From a bacterium (GTDB lineage: Bacteria; Myxococcota; UBA727; JAUIJE01), in contig JAUIJE010000005.1 in NCBI GenBank assembly GCA_030431455.1, positions 124,001 through 188,000 on the forward strand: DNA of 64,000 bases, written 5' to 3'. This document shows positions 63,205 to 64,000 of this stretch, piece by piece (within the stretch, counting starts at the first letter, position 1; each line of letters begins with the position of its first letter). The notes beneath the pieces were generated by a model. That model did not search any database. It saw nothing but the letters and a program-made list of their open reading frames with translations, and was not told where the DNA came from. Both the position numbers and the translations under genes were made by a program.

Positions 63205-64000
63205 TCAGGCTGCCGCGTCTTCCGCCGCGTCGAGCACCTCGAGGGCAAACCCGGCGGCAAGATACCCCGTCAGGGCACAAACGCCGAGACCCGATGCGTC
63301 GCGGGCCGGGTCATAGCCCTCGAGCACGGACCCGGCGGCAAAGAGGTTGTGCGCGACCTTGGCCCCCCGGACCCCCACCGGCCGGAGCTGGGCGTCGTAG
63401 CCGATGCCGGCGCGAAAGATCTCGTGCTCGCTGTCCACCACCGGGCCGGTGAACTCGCCGATGAACCGATCGCCCACCACCTGCCCCTCCGCCAACAGCG
63501 GCAGGCCGAACACGGTCTCGCGCCCGACCTGGTCGCGCGACAGGCCCCCGCCCAGAAACCGGCCGGTGGCGAGCACCACGACCTGGGGCCGGACGGTCAG
63601 GCCCGGGGCCTCGGCGTGCACGCGGGTCACGCGCCCGTCCTCGACCTCGGCGGACGAGACTTGGGCCCGCACCAGCTCGGCCCCGCAGGCCTTTGCCCCG
63701 CGGTGCAGCGCGTCGACGAGCAACTGCCCGGGCGCCGACGGCGGCAAGGCCATCAACGCCCGGCACGGCACCCCCGTGCGCTCCTCGAGGCGGTCGGCGA
63801 GGTCGGGGCCAAACACCGCCGGGAACAGCGCGAGCTCGACGTCGCCGTGCCCCGCGAGCGCGGTCTCGACCTCGCTCACGAACCGTTCTTGGGCGCTCTC
63901 GTCGGCGTCCAAGGCCCGGGCCATGTGCGCGGGGTGGCCCAACGCCGGGCCCCGGAACACCCGGGCCACCGGCACGGTGACGTACGACAGCTCGCGCGCC
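63205..64000 (-). CDS. GlpB-like FAD-dependent oxidoreductase, truncated by the window edge
   Basis: The C-terminal about 265 residues of a flavoprotein; the frame is open to the right edge. GTGVPCRALMALPPSAPG, VVVLATGRFLGGGLSRD, and the end FAAGSVLEGYDPARDASGLGVCALTGYLAAGFAL (cited in parts) match subunit B of anaerobic glycerol-3-phosphate dehydrogenase (GlpB). GlpB passes electrons from GlpA to the quinone pool at the inner membrane. GlpA would lie outside the window; no glpC is seen downstream, where the PanE-like gene follows after 43 bases. Confidence 0.75.
   Translation of the reverse strand, partial: ARELSYVTVPVARVFRGPALGHPAHMARALDADESAQERFVSEVETALAGHGDVELALFPAVFGPDLADRLEERTGVPCRALMALPPSAPGQLLVDALHRGAKACGAELVRAQVSSAEVEDGRVTRVHAEAPGLTVRPQVVVLATGRFLGGGLSRDQVGRETVFGLPLLAEGQVVGDRFIGEFTGPVVDSEHEIFRAGIGYDAQLRPVGVRGAKVAHNLFAAGSVLEGYDPARDASGLGVCALTGYLAAGFALEVLDAAEDAAA

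Overview
The window is high-GC DNA (roughly 70 percent by eye) with densely packed genes, many ATGA or GTGA start/stop overlaps, and no recognised rRNA, tRNA, CRISPR array or insertion sequence. The gene content points to a Myxococcota- or Bradymonadota-like bacterium (the former Deltaproteobacteria). The evidence is a Ser/Thr protein kinase with a C-terminal PEGA domain, an FHA-type sigma-54 activator, a PilZ protein of the type expanded in Myxococcus, an MJ0042 zinc-finger/TPR protein, ether-lipid-style multidomain enzymology, and many lipoproteins, three of whose neighbours or members carry long Gly-Asp (GD)n tracts. This placement is inference; no rRNA is present to confirm it.

Layout. 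1-2.7 kb: the 3' part of a POT-family transporter, a TerB-like protein, a lipoprotein and a tail-less SSB. 2.7-6.1 kb: an RpoH-like sigma factor behind a palindrome-rich leader, a small conserved protein, an HtrA protease and a DUF1844 protein. 6.2-10.4 kb: two peptidoglycan-active proteins without signal peptides flank a GD-repeat lipoprotein and a tiny zinc-ribbon protein. 10.4-13.5 kb: DUF309, UPF0158, a HEAT-like lipoprotein and truA. 13.5-17.0 kb (minus strand): a DUF4956 membrane protein, an HlyD adaptor, a TolC-like outer-membrane factor and a PilZ protein form one apparent operon. 17.1-22.4 kb: RNase J-like, metallophosphoesterase and EEP-family proteins precede a GD-repeat lipoprotein whose reading frame is broken inside the repeat. 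22.4-27.2 kb: rimO with an S1-domain protein, and queD with a queuosine-precursor transporter. 27.3-32.2 kb: a 1032-residue zinc-finger/GYF-like/TPR protein and a PEGA kinase. 32.4-41.9 kb: envelope proteins and an FHA-sigma-54 activator that faces a good -24/-12 promoter. 41.9-47.1 kb: GAF protein, mutY, an NlpC/P60-like lipoprotein, a ComEA-like protein, a Cys-rich lipoprotein and hutH. 47.2-49.3 kb: egtB-egtD for ergothioneine. 49.4-58.2 kb (minus strand): a five-gene apparent lipid operon built around a 1500-residue reductase/AMP-binding-like/acyltransferase/SCP2 fusion. 58.4-64.0 kb: an AMIN/coiled-coil protein, an ECF sigma factor with a FecR-like partner, a PanE-like reductase and a truncated GlpB-like flavoprotein.

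Two groups look most like undescribed systems. One is the five-gene lipid operon (HAD phosphatase, surface protein, LarA-like protein, four-domain fusion, SDR). The other is the DUF4956-HlyD-outer-membrane-factor-PilZ cassette, an envelope-spanning assembly with no recognisable pump. Other leads are the pair of leaderless peptidoglycan-active proteins, a Shine-Dalgarno-sequestering hairpin, and recurrent AT-rich codon islets with a CATTG core.
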